52,500 nucleotides of DNA from Anaeromyces robustus (lineage: Eukaryota > Neocallimastigomycota > Neocallimastigomycetes > Neocallimastigales > Neocallimastigaceae): positions 35,001 through 87,500 of the forward strand of contig MCFG01000070.1 of the NCBI GenBank assembly GCA_002104895.1, in the 5' to 3' direction. Numbering within the stretch: position 1 is the stretch's first letter; each line of letters begins with the position of its first letter. A program made the position numbers and the translations under genes. This document shows, piece after piece, positions 16,362 to 29,498 of the stretch. The notes under the pieces are model-generated. The model did not search any database and had not been told where the DNA came from. It worked only from the letters and a program-made list of their open reading frames with translations.

Positions 16362-18397
16362 ATGTCAGAAAAAAAATATAAAATTGGTTATGTTTTCTCT
16401 GAAAAGAAAATAAAACATCAAGGCATACAACAATTTATTGATTATTCTAGGTAATTTTTTTATTTTTATTACTATAATTTTATTTAATTTTTTTCAAATA
16501 TATAAATATTTATATAAATAGTAACTATTTAGATATATTAATATATTTATTAAACTATTGATACTAATAATTTGTAGAAGTAATAATTTTATTATTAATC
16601 CAATAAATCTCGACATTCCAATTGAAAATCAAGGACCTTATGACCTTATAATACATAAAATTACTGATTTAATAGCAAAAGCTGAAAATGGTGATGAAGC
16701 AGTTCAAAAACAAGTGGATAATTTTAAAGTAATTATAAATATTATTATATTTAAATATTTAAATATAATAATAAATAATAAATAATAAATAATAAATAAT
16801 AAATAATATATACATATATACTTGTATTTATATTTATAATATAATAAATAATATAATTAAATATTAATAATGATTCTAAAATACTATATCACTAAAAATA
16901 TTTTATATAATGTTATTTCTTAATATTAATTATATATTATAATATAAATATATATAGAATTATGTAAAAAATAACCCAAATATACCAATTCTTGATCCTT
17001 TGGATGTTGTTTGTAAATTAATGGATAGAATTACTTCCAATGATTTATTAGAAAAAGTTAGAACAATGGAAAAAGAAAACGGGAAAAGTAAATATAATAA
17101 ATATAAATATATTACATATATATATTAATATTTTTAGAGTTGTCAACATTATTTATTATTATTATTTTATATTATTATTTTAATAAAATTTACATTCTAA
17201 CTTATATATATATATATATATTTTATTTTAAATAAATAAATATATTAATAAATAATAAAAAGTTTATTTCAAACTTCCTGACTATACTATTAAACCTTTA
17301 TACAAAGACAAGTTAAAAGATATCCATTTTCCTATCAGTATGTATTATTTCTTTATTGTTTTATATATTTTACAAATGAGACACATAATTATATTATATA
17401 TGTTTATATTTGTGTCTATGTCTATATATGTCAGTCTAATAATATATAAAAATTCTTTAATAATTTTAATAATATTATAATATATTTATATATACTTATA
17501 AAATATATAATAACAATAACAACAATAATAAAATAATAAAATAATAAAAAATAAAATAATAATAATAATGAAAATAAAAATAAAAATAAAAATAAAAAAG
17601 TGTGTAAAAGGATAAATGCTTGTTCAACAAAAATTGCTCATGAAATGGCATTAGTTCCTACTTTAGATAAAGTTGATGAAGCAAGAAAAATTATGAGTTC
17701 TAGTACTAATAAAGAAGATGAAGAATATATAATACAACAATTTATAAATCATGATGGTATATTATTTAAAATTTATGTTTATGATAATAATTATAAAGTT
17801 ATCATTAGACCTTCTTTAAATAATGTAACAACTGAAGGTAAAATTAAAATAATAATTAAATATTAATAATAATAAATAATAAATAATAAATAATAATAAT
17901 AGTTATATTAATAATAATAATAATGAAATTTTATTAAAATTCAAAAATTTTTTATTGTTATTGTTATATAAAATATTTATTATTAATTTTTTTTTTTCTT
18001 CAACACTAATATTCTAATATTAATATATTATTTATATTATATATATATTATATATATATGTTTTTATATAAATCATTTATCATCAAAAAAAATATTTATA
18101 TATATATAATATATATATAAAGATATTGTCTTTTTCGATAGTCAAAAAATTCCAAAAGAATTTAAAGAACAAGAAAATTTAGATAGTGATGCTCCTCCAC
18201 TTAATTCTTTTGGTAATCTTTCACCAGCTGAAGTTGTTGAGAAAAAATCATTATTATTAGATTATGATAAAATTACAGAAATTACTAATGATTTAAGTGA
18301 TTGTTTGGTAATTATATTCTTTATTAATTATTAATTATTTAATTTGAATTATTATATATAATTATAAAATAATAATAATTATTTATATGTTGTATAT

Positions 18398-18439
<42 letters not shown>

Positions 18440-18738
18440 TTAACATTATATGGATATGATGTTATTATTGATAGTGAAACAAATGATTATTATATTGTTG
18501 ATGTGAATTACTTCCCAGGTATATATATTAATTTAAATAATATATAATATTATAAAAAATTCTTTTTATTATAATAATTAACAATTCTTAAATATTTTAT
18601 CATTTACATATATAATCGATAAAAATAAAAACAAAAAACATAATAAACAATGAATATATTAAAAAAAAAGCTTTTGCTGGTGTTAAAGATTTTAATGAAG
18701 TTCTTTATAATGCTATATTGAAAAAACTCAATAATTAA
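16362..18738 (+). CDS. ITPK1: Inositol-tetrakisphosphate 1-kinase, 8 exons
   Basis: Exons: 16362-16450, 16578-16728, 16958-17087, 17263-17337, 17601-17837, 18123-18307, 18437-18518, 18671-18738, giving 338 residues, normal for the family. The enzyme is an ATP-grasp kinase of the inositol phosphate pathway; members phosphorylate Ins(1,3,4)P3 and Ins(3,4,5,6)P4 and, in plants, InsP6. The N-terminal KIGYVFSEKKIK matches the family's GY.LSEKKI start. Others visible are NQGPYDLIIHKITD, LDPLDVVCKLMDR, FPIMCKR with the nucleotide-binding Lys151, H162 in AHEMAL, the hinge QQFINHDGILFKIYV (Q194-H199), VIIRPSL, and metal-binding D297, D311 and N313 in GYDVIID and VDVNYFP. All motifs are intact, so an active enzyme is likely. 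It is soluble with no targeting signal. The last intron falls inside the NYFP..FAG segment. Confidence 0.92.
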
Positions 18739-19434
18739 TTAGATATATAAACATTATAATATATATTTATATATTTATTGTACATAAATTTTGAAAGCTA
18801 ATTAAGAAATAATAAATAAATAATAATAATAATAAAAAATCAACCTATATACATATATAATAATAATATATATTAAAATACAAAATAATTGTTATGTTCA
18901 ACTATCTTGAATCTATTATTTAATAACAAAATAATAATATTTATTAATAAAAAAAATTAAATAAAAGCATTTAGAATAACCTTAATTATTTATATAGTAT
19001 AATATATTTATTATTAAAGAATAAAAAAAAAAGAAAAAAGAAAAGAAAAGAAAAAGCAAACAATATTTATTATTATTAAAGAATGAAAGGAAAAAGTAAT
19101 TATAATAATATTAATATTAATAATATTAATAATAATAATAATAATAATAATAAAACAATATCGAAGAATATAATCAAATTCTATTTATTAATATATACAT
19201 GGTAATAATAATAGTAAATATTAATTTATGAATATATATAACTAAAAAAAAGTAAATTTTTAAAATAAAAAATACAATAATTATAATAAAAAAATACTTA
19301 TTAAATAAATAAAGATTATTATTATCATCATTATATATATGATATATGCATCTTTATATTTCTATTTTTTATTTTTAAAATTTAAATAATTTTAAAGTTT
19401 ACATAATTTTTCATTATTATTGGTAAATAGGTTA

Positions 19435-19467
<33 letters not shown>

Positions 19468-20287
19468 GATATTAAAATAAAGTATATATTATATATGTAT
19501 TGGAATTGAATAAAATTGTAAAGTTTAAATATATTTAAAAGATAAAAAAAAGCAAAAAAGATAATAATACTGTTATTTTATATTTTATAAAATGTTATGT
19601 TTAATAATAAAATAAACTCTTACTACATAAATTATTCCTCGAATTTTTTTTTTTTATTATTATCTTAATAATATATTATTTTTAAATTTAATATAAAATA
19701 ATAAAAACTTATTTTAACATTTTAACACAGTTCAAAAAGTATATATATATTATATATCTGTTTTTAAATATAATATTATTTTCATTACATAAATATATAA
19801 TAATTATTTTTAAATAGATATATTAATTTATACTTTAATTTTTTAATTAATGTAACTGGTTAATTCTGTATTGTAGACAAATTTATAGAAAGTTTTTTTT
19901 TTTTTTTTTTTTTAATTAAATATACATAATAAATATTTTTGACTATACTTTTTATTATATATTTAAAAAAAGTAACATAATATATATAATTTAATAATAA
20001 AAAATTTATAAAATAGAAACAAAAAAAAATAAAAATAAAAATAAAAAGTTATAATAAATATTTTAATATTTTATAATAAATTATATATAAAACTTTCTAT
20101 TCCATTTTTTTTTTTTTTTTTTTTAATTAAATTTTAATTAAATATTTTTTTTTTATAAAATAAAAAAGATAATTATTTTTTTTTTTTTTTTTTTTTTTAA
20201 ATTTTAAATTAATTAAAAATAAAAAATAATTAGTTATTAAAATATTATATAGAATAAACTTTCAATTTATATTTTTAATTTTTAATG

Positions 20288-20328
<41 letters not shown>

Positions 20329-20987
20329 AAAATATTTAAATATATGATGATGTAACAAATTTCTATTGAATTCATTAAAAATGATTAATATTTAGTACTA
20401 TAAAAAATATTAATAATATTCAAATATTCAGTAATTTAACAGAAAAAAAAAAAGATGTTTTAAATACAGTTAAGAAGTGAAAAAAAAAAAAAGGAAATAA
20501 CTACAATAAAAATCAATAATAAAATTCAATTAATTACTTTTCTATACATGTTTCTATGAATAAAGAAAAATTTTATTATTTAAAAAAACAATTATTTAAT
20601 GACAATGTTACAGTATAAAAAATAATTAATACCAATATTCAATATATATATTATTTATTAAAAAAAGAGAAAAAAAGTAACAAATTAAATATACAGAAAG
20701 AACTTAACTTTTATTTATATGGATTGTATATATTTCACATAATAATACTATTAATTTTTTTTTATATATTATGTCATACAAAATAAATATAATTTATATA
20801 TAGTTTTTAATTAAAAAAAATAATAAACATACATAAATATTGTATTATTTCAAAACATAATTAAGATAAGTGATTTATTATATATATACAAAATTAAAAT
20901 AAGATAATACAAACAAAAATTATATAATAAATTAAAGTAAAAAAAAAAAAATAAAATAAAATAAAAAATAAAAAATAAAAAATAAAA
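18739..20987. other. Intergenic, low-complexity A+T DNA
   Basis: No gene is visible. Notable are short (AAT)n at 19129-19151, T runs near 19888, 20106 and 20178, and a run of 49 A at 20288-20336. The last part (20940-20987), an A-rich (AAAAT)n leader ending AAAAATAAAAATG, is the expected start-site context of the next gene. Confidence 0.65.
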
Positions 20988-23900
20988 ATGGAAGCTCAAT
21001 CTGAAACCAATATCCATTTTGCAACTCGAGATGGAATATGGATGATTGAACAAGAAAAAGGTACTGGTAATTTTCAATTTGCAAAACCAGGACCATGGGA
21101 TGAATATGATGTATCTAATTCTTATCCAATATTATATTGGGGTCAAACTAAAAGTTTTATTCAATTAGCAAAAAATATTTGGGATAATGGTTTTAAATTT
21201 TTAGTAAATCCAGGTATAAAAATAATAATAATAATAGTAATATATATAAATATATATAAATATATATATGTAGTATATACAAGAAATATCCATTTATGAA
21301 TAAATTCATTCTTTTAATTGATATATTAACTTTTTTTATATTTATTTTATATTATTTATTTAAAAAAATTTTTTTTCATAATATATAATCAATATATAAT
21401 CATAAAATTATTAAAAAATAAATAAATATATATATATATATATGTATATATGAATAATAATAATCTTAATACTAATAAATGATAAATGATAAAAGTGGAA
21501 GGTTCTGGACCTAGAAGAAGATTAAAATTTGAATTTAAATCACCATTTATACCAAAAGGAACACTTGTTACATGTTTTATAGCATATAATGGAACAGGTA
21601 TTTTATATCGTTTTCCAGATCCTTTAAATCCTAATGATTATAGACAATTAATTATATCTGGAGCAGATGATCGATTTCCAGATGGATCTGTAAAATTTTC
21701 AATTTTTCATTGTAATAATAATGGTAATAGTAATGGAAATATGATCATGAATTGGAATACTGGACTTGTACGGAATAATAATGGAAATAATAATAATAAT
21801 GGTATATTTGGAAAAGAAGAAATATTTACTTATTATTGGATGAATTCAGCTACAAAAACAAAAACGTAATTATATAATATATATTAAATTAGAAAAGAAA
21901 AAAAGAAAAAAAAAAGATACAATATATTTTTATATAATATTATATTTAAATATTATATAAAAATAATGAAAATAATAAATATAATGGGAATAAAATGAAA
22001 ATATTATTATTATTGTTTTTATACCGCTTTATTTTTTCTTTTTTTTTTTTTCTAAATTTATTAATAATAACTTTATAAATATATTAATAATATTTAATTA
22101 TAATGTTAATTTATATATATATATATATATATATAAAACAAAAGTAAAAGAAGAAGAAGAAGAAAAAAAAATGAAGAAGAATTAGAATTATGTTATCCTT
22201 TAGATTTTCGTTTAGATTCAAAATTTTTTATAAAAGAATATCCATTAATTATTAGACCTTTAAATCGATTTTATGATTTAAGATCATTATATATGGTAGA
22301 ATTAGCAGAAAAATGTATTTTTCATCAAGGAATTGAACATATTGAAGAATTTAGAGTAATTATTTATTTTTATTTTTTTTGTATATATATTTTCTTTTAT
22401 ATTTACTTTATTTAAATATATATAAATATTTAAATAAATAAATAAATAAATATTATTTTTTTGTAATATAAAATTATGGAGATTTAATATAAAATAAAAA
22501 AAAATTATTTTCTAATGATATTAATATATATTTTTTTTATTTTATATTAATTAATTAATTAATTAATTATTTATTTATTTATTAATACTTTTATAATATA
22601 ATATATATATATAAAGAATGATGCTTTAGCTGTAAAAGAAAAATTAAAAGAATTATTTTTATATTATCCCAAAGTATTACAATTTTGTCTTTGGTATTAT
22701 ACCCCAAAAAATTATAATGAAGGTTCAAATCATTCATCTATTTTTAATTCAAAAAATAAAAAAAATAATAATAAAAATAATTATTTCAATAGTTTTTTAT
22801 CTAGTTTAGCACAATATATACCATCAGATTCACCATTATTAGATAAAATTCCAAAAATAAGATTATATCAACAATCCACATCAGACTATCAACAATTAAA
22901 TATAATTCAAAAATGGATAAATAAAATAAATTATCGATCCAATTATCATTGTTCTGTATGTAAATCTTGGTATACTAATCAAAATTTTAAATCTGAACAA
23001 CAACATTTTCATTTATTACCATCATCTTCTACAGCAGATATAAAAAAATTTACTTATAAAAATAATAAAGATATTATGAAAGCAATTGATTCAGAAAATC
23101 AACGAAAAGATAAAGAAAGAATTAAAAATTTATTAAAAAAATATGAAAGTTTAGATTCTACCCATAAAAAAGTTCAAAGGAAAAAAAAGAATAAAAAGAA
23201 ACCTATTCTTTCTACTATTAATACTACAACAGAAAATGAAAATTCTATAAATAATAGTAATAATAATAATAATAATTTATCTAATAATCGTCCACCACAG
23301 TATGGTGGTGGTAATACTACTGGTTTATTCTCAAGGTTTTTTAAAGCCTTTTCTCCTTCTGCTTCACCAAATACTAATAATATAACTAATAATAATAATA
23401 ATAGATATCAAAGAGGAAATACTTCTACTTCAAATAATCAAAATCAAAGATATAATAATAATAATAATAACAATAATAATAATAATGGTTACCCCTATGA
23501 AACAGATGAATGGGTAAATATAGATGATAAAGGTTATTCTCCAAATAAAAATGGAAATAATAATAATAATAGAAGAGTAAGTATAAATACCAATCCAATG
23601 AATTCTTTTTCTCTTAATTATACCATTGATCCAGATTCATCTCAAGATAAATATGATAGTAGTTTTAATTATGATTTTAATATGGATAGTTTATCACAAA
23701 TACCTAATAGTCAACAACAACTTCAAAATTTATTAGAAGACAATGAAATACTTTCAGGAAATAATCAAAATAGAATGAAAAATGGTAGAATGAATTATAA
23801 TAGTTATAATGATTATAATAATAATAACAGTAGTAACAACAACAACAATAATAATAATAATGTACCAACTTTTTATAGTAATAGTCGAATAGAAGAACAA

Positions 23901-24146
23901 GAAAATAGTATGATAGAATTGGATGAAAAATCAATTTCAAATTTTGGTTGTAATTTAACTAATATGATAACTTCTAATATTTTAGATACTGATACTACTA
24001 ATACTAATAATAATAATAATAATAATAATACTTCTTCTAATAATAATAATAAAAATGAAAAAAATAAAAATAATTCTAATTTAAACAATTATGATGATTC
24101 CTTTATAGAAGGTAATTCATCCTTACCTTTACAACAACAGAAACAG

Positions 24147-24179
<33 letters not shown>

Positions 24180-25073
24180 AATCAAAAACAAAAACAAAAA
24201 GAAGAAGAAAAAAAAAGAGAACAAAAAGTTCATTGTTGTCTTTCTTCAACTTATTATCATATACCTCCTAATACTGTAGGAAATCATTGTTCCTCTGAAA
24301 TATGTTATTTTGAAAATCGTGAACAATTAGCACAACAATTAGTTCATAAATTATATTATTATTTAATAGGTTATCGATGGACAAAATGTAGTTTTCAATT
24401 AGGAATTTTAATTGGTTTATATTTATTAAGTCGTAAATTATGGCAAAGTGATCGATTTTGGCAATGGATTCATGATGAATGTCAAGAAAGAACTATATTA
24501 TTATGTTTAAAAGGACAACAACAATGGATTAATTATATTAAAAAAAATTCTCAATCTGAAAAAAATTTAGAATATCAAGAATTATTAACAAATATATATA
24601 AAAAAGAAAAAAGAGTTAAAAAAATAAGATATCAACGAAAATCAATAACAACTCAAAAAAATTTAATGGAATCTGATATAATAAAAATTAAAAATAAAAA
24701 AATAGGAACAACAGCGCTTATAGAATTTAAAAAATTATTTAATATGATATTTCTTGAAAATTCTTTTAGAATTTTTAATCAAATCAAGGAAGATATAATT
24801 CAATGGTATCAATTAAATATTTTAAAACCTATAATGAAAATACATTCATGGGAGGATGTTCGAATCTATTTAAATCTTTTAATGGAAGTTCTTAAACTTC
24901 AATTAATTACTTTATTTCAATTATTAAAAAGAAATTGGAAACCAAAAATTTTTATAAAATTCATTAAATCGTTATATATAATAAAATGGTGGAATGAAAA
25001 ATATATATTTTTAAGAACATTTATACAATTATCAATTAGTCGACCACACGACCACAAAGAGTTAAATAGTTAA
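20988..25073 (+). CDS. Asn-rich 1087-residue protein of unknown function, 4 exons
   Basis: Exons: 20988-21213, 21496-21865, 22145-22355, 22617-25073. I do not recognise the family. Residues 1 to about 165 look like a compact domain rich in Gly, Pro and aromatics (GIWMIEQEKG, KPGPWDEYD, YPILYWGQTKSF, GPRRRLKFEFKSPF, SGADDRFPDGSVKFSIFHC). A basic/acidic stretch follows (six Arg/Lys then Glu). Residues 381-401 hold C-x2-C-x14-H-x-H, a possible zinc site. A long Asn- and Ser-rich linker (about 470-770) and a Gln-rich run (about 775-800) come next. A conserved-looking C-terminal domain starts near the Cys pair 809-810 and includes a hydrophobic stretch CSFQLGILIGLYLLSRKLW (860-878), then Trp- and Lys-rich helices. 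The protein might be anchored by that stretch, or it may just be a buried helix. The start is the ATG after an A-rich leader. Confidence 0.75.
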
Positions 25074-25963
25074 AAAAAAAAAAAAAAAAAGAATTTGTTA
25101 AAAAAATCTAAATATATATATATATATATTATATATATTATAATATAAAACTAAACAATTAAAATAGAATAAAAAAAAATAAATTAAAAAAAAAAAAAAA
25201 AATAAAATAAAAAATAAAATAAAAAATAATACATATATATAATTAAATTTTATTAAAATAAACATAATATTAATTTTATCATTTATGGTTCTAAAAACAA
25301 TTTTGGTTTTTTTTTTTTTTTTTTTTTTTTATTTATTATTATAAAATATCAATTATCCTTATCATATTTTAATAATAAAAATTAACTAATTATTATTCTT
25401 TCATTTCATATCTAAACACAATATAATAAAAAAAATGTACTTAATATTATTATATTAATAAAAATTAAAAGCTATTTTTGATATATACATATTTATATAT
25501 TTAATTTTAATAAATAAATAAAAAATATAAAACTGTTATTTAAATAACTAAATAAAAAAAATTTTTTTAATGTTTTTTCATATTCTGTAATTGTTATAAA
25601 TTTAATCATTTTTTAATTATTGAGAAAATAAAAATTTATTATTTTAAAATTACAAAAAAAGCTTTTTTTTTCCTTAACAGTTTAATCATATTTTATTTTT
25701 CAATGGATTGAATTAATACAGCGTTATAAAATATTAATATCAATAAAATGAATTTTCATACAAAATAATTACAATATGTAATATGTAAAACTCTGGTAAA
25801 AAAAGATAATTATTCCTTTTTTTATTTTTTAAAAGATTACAAATTAATATAATTTATATAAAAAAAAAATACATTTATATTTCTTTATTTAGTAATAAGT
25901 ATTTATGAAAATAATATCAAAATTAATAAAAAAAAAAAATTAACAATTTTTTTTCTTTTTTTT

Positions 25964-26014
25964 ATATATTCTTTTTATTTATATATTCTTTTTATTTATA
26001 TATTCTTTTTATAT
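25964..26014. repeat. 17-bp tandem repeat, three copies
   Basis: ATATATTCTTTTTATTT is repeated at 25964, 25981 and 25998, with the third copy differing at its end. Confidence 0.85.
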
Positions 26015-26382
26015 GTAAATTATTCTACAAACTTTATTAAATATTTTGCTAATGATATGAAAAGAGAAATTGCTAAGAGTTAATAATAAAATTATTCATA
26101 ATAAATTACTTTAAAAGAAGAAATATTTATTTTTTATTTTTTATTTTTAATAGTTACATAAAAATATTTTTATTTTTAACAAATGCATAAAAATTTCAAA
26201 AAAAAAATTTTTTTCATATTTGAATAATACATTCGTAACAATTATTTACTAAAGAAAATAGTTTTATGTTAAAAATATTAATATCATAATTATATCATAA
26301 ATTGTAAGCTACTTAAGTAACTAAGTTAAAGTTTTCTTTATAAATTTATTAATTCATTTTTTTTATCATATTATTTTTGATA

Positions 26383-26605
<223 letters not shown>

Positions 26606-27362
26606 ATAATTTAGATTTTCAAAAATACACGTGATAGTATGATAAATTAATATAAAAAACGTTTATGTGTTACATTTACATTTTTTATATTTTATATGTA
26701 AAAATAATGTTTTTATTTTTTTTTTTTTTATATTAAAAATGTTTAAATACAATTAAATAAACAAATATACAAAATAAATTATCACATAAAATAATTCTAT
26801 TTATTAGAGTTAATTAATAGAATTATTTTTATATTTATTAAAGTTTACGTACTAAAAATGTAAAATAATTTTTCATACTTTTGAAAATAAAAAAAGAAAA
26901 AAAGAAAAAAGGAAAAAAAAATAAAATAGAAAAAAAAAGTTTTGTTTATTTAGTTCTGTTTAATTATTTTATTAGTTACAGAAATTTATATATTTATTAT
27001 AGTGTATATAATATAATAATAATATATATTATATTACTTTATTATTATAATTATTAATGATAAGAACTAAAAAAATTATTCAATGGTTATTCTGTAACAG
27101 AAATAATTTTTAAAAATATTAATAATAGACTTAAAAGTAGTAGTAACAAAAGTAAAAAAAATACATACAAAACTATTAACATTTTAGAATATATTAACGT
27201 TTAGAATATTAATAAATATTTAAAACATTTAGAATATTAATAAATATAAAAATAAATTCTATTAATGGGTATCAAATAAAGATGAGATTGTTATAGATAA
27301 TAATTTTATAAGTTTTTATAATAGTTATTGATAAGTAATAAATGAATAAATAATTAAAATAA

Positions 27363-27393
<31 letters not shown>

Positions 27394-27479
27394 AATAAAT
27401 GAATAAAATAAATGAATAAATAAATATTGGTCTTAATAATAATTATTAATACTAAATAATTTCTAGTACTTCTTTTATT

Positions 27480-27715
27480 TCTATTCTATTTATATTTATA
27501 TCTATTATTTATATTTATATTTATTATTTATATTTATTCTTTATCTTTATATTTATTTATTTATCTTTATATTTTCTATTTATTTATCCTTATATTTATT
27601 ATTTATTTATCCTTATATTTATTATTTATATTTATATTTATTTATCTTTATATTTATTTATTTATATTTATATATTATTTATATATTATTTATATTTATT
27701 TATATATATAATTAT
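27480..27715. repeat. Degenerate TTTATATTTA minisatellite
   Basis: About 235 bp of variants of TTTATATTTATTTAT with interspersed CTT and CCTTATA. One longer unit, TTATTTATCCTTATATTTA, occurs twice near 27580-27630. Confidence 0.7.
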
Positions 27716-29498
27716 ATATGATGATATATTAATAATTTATTTATTATTAATTGATTGTTCTTTTTTTTTTTTTTTTTTTTTTTTTATAGAGTAGATTAAT
27801 TATAGGGTCTATAATTGAAAATCACCCTCCCTTTCTTCAATTTAAAATTTATAAACAAATATAAATAATAAATTTTTTTTTTTTTTTTTTTTACATGAAT
27901 CATAAATAAATATATAATATAATAATATATAATAATATATAATAATATATATTTTACATTATATTGTACAACATTATATTATATTGTATTACATTTATTA
28001 TAAATAAACATATAAATAAATAATAAATAATTAATAAATAAATTAAAATAAATTTATAAACATTTTTTTTAATTATTAAATTTTTTTAAACTTTCTTTTT
28101 TATTATTTTACTTTTTTTTATATATAAAAATTTTGTGACCGTTTAAAAAAAAAAAAAACTGTAACACATTTTTTTTTTTAAAAAAAAAAAGTTTAACATT
28201 TATTATTATTATTATTAAAAATTATTAAAAATTATTAAAATTATTATAATTATTATTAAGATTATGGCTATACTTTTTAACAAAAAAAAAAAAAAATAAA
28301 TATTTAAATATTTATATATTTATACATAAATAAATGAATATATAATTATAAACTAATTAAATCTTAAATAAATATAAATTAAATAAATGGATAAATAAAT
28401 AAATTAAAAAAGTTTAAAAATTAAAAAATAATTAAAATAAAAAAAAAATGTTTAAAAAAGCATTATTTAAAAAAAAAAAAAATTTTTTTAATTTATTTTT
28501 ATTTTTTTATTATTGTTTTTTATTATTTTTTAATTATTTTTTATTGAAATCCTATTAATTATTAAATATATTATTTACTCTATATTAATATATATTTGTA
28601 TATATTTGTATATATAATATTTTATATTTAAAATTTAATGGTCAACATTAAAATAGATTTATGTTTAAAAAATTTATTTATAATCCATATAAAAAAATTT
28701 TTTTTTTTTTTTTTACTTCAATTTTTACTGTAATAACTGAAAAATGAAGATAATAAAGTATAATAAAAATAAAATGAAAAAAAAATGAAAAGTGAAAAAT
28801 TAAAAAATAAAAAATAAAAACTATAATTTTTATTTTATTTTTAAATAATTTTTACTTTTATTTATATTTATTTTATTATTATTATAATTATATAATCATT
28901 CTTTATTATTATATAATTATATTTTATTTTATTTATTTTAAATTATTTTTTCTTAATTTAATTTTTTGGTTTTCTTTTAAGTTTTTTTTTATATAATTTA
29001 TTTTATTTGTGTGTTATTACTTCATTTTTATTTTTTTTTCTCTATTTTATTTTTTGTTTCTTAATTATTTTTTTTTTCATTTTTTTTCTTTTTTCTTAAT
29101 TTAAATTATATATATTTTAATTTATTTTTCTTTTGTTATTATATATATATTATTTTTAATTAATACCTTATTTCTTTTTTTTTTTTAATATCATTTGCTT
29201 TACTCTATAAAATTTCATATTTTGTTTTTCTTAGCAAATAATTTTTTTTTTCTTTTTACCTTTCTTCGTCATGATCAAAAAGTGAAAAAAATTGTTTTTT
29301 TTTTTAATAAAAAAAAAAAAGTAAAAGATCTAAAATATTGTGACCTTTTTTTTTATCTTTTTTTTTATTATTCTCTATTTTTATATATTATATATATTGG
29401 GGTTTTTCACTTTTTTAAATCAAGGGTATATTGAAGTTGAAGGTTTTTTATTTTATAAAAATGATGCTTTTTCTTTTTTCTTTTTTCTTTTAATCTAT

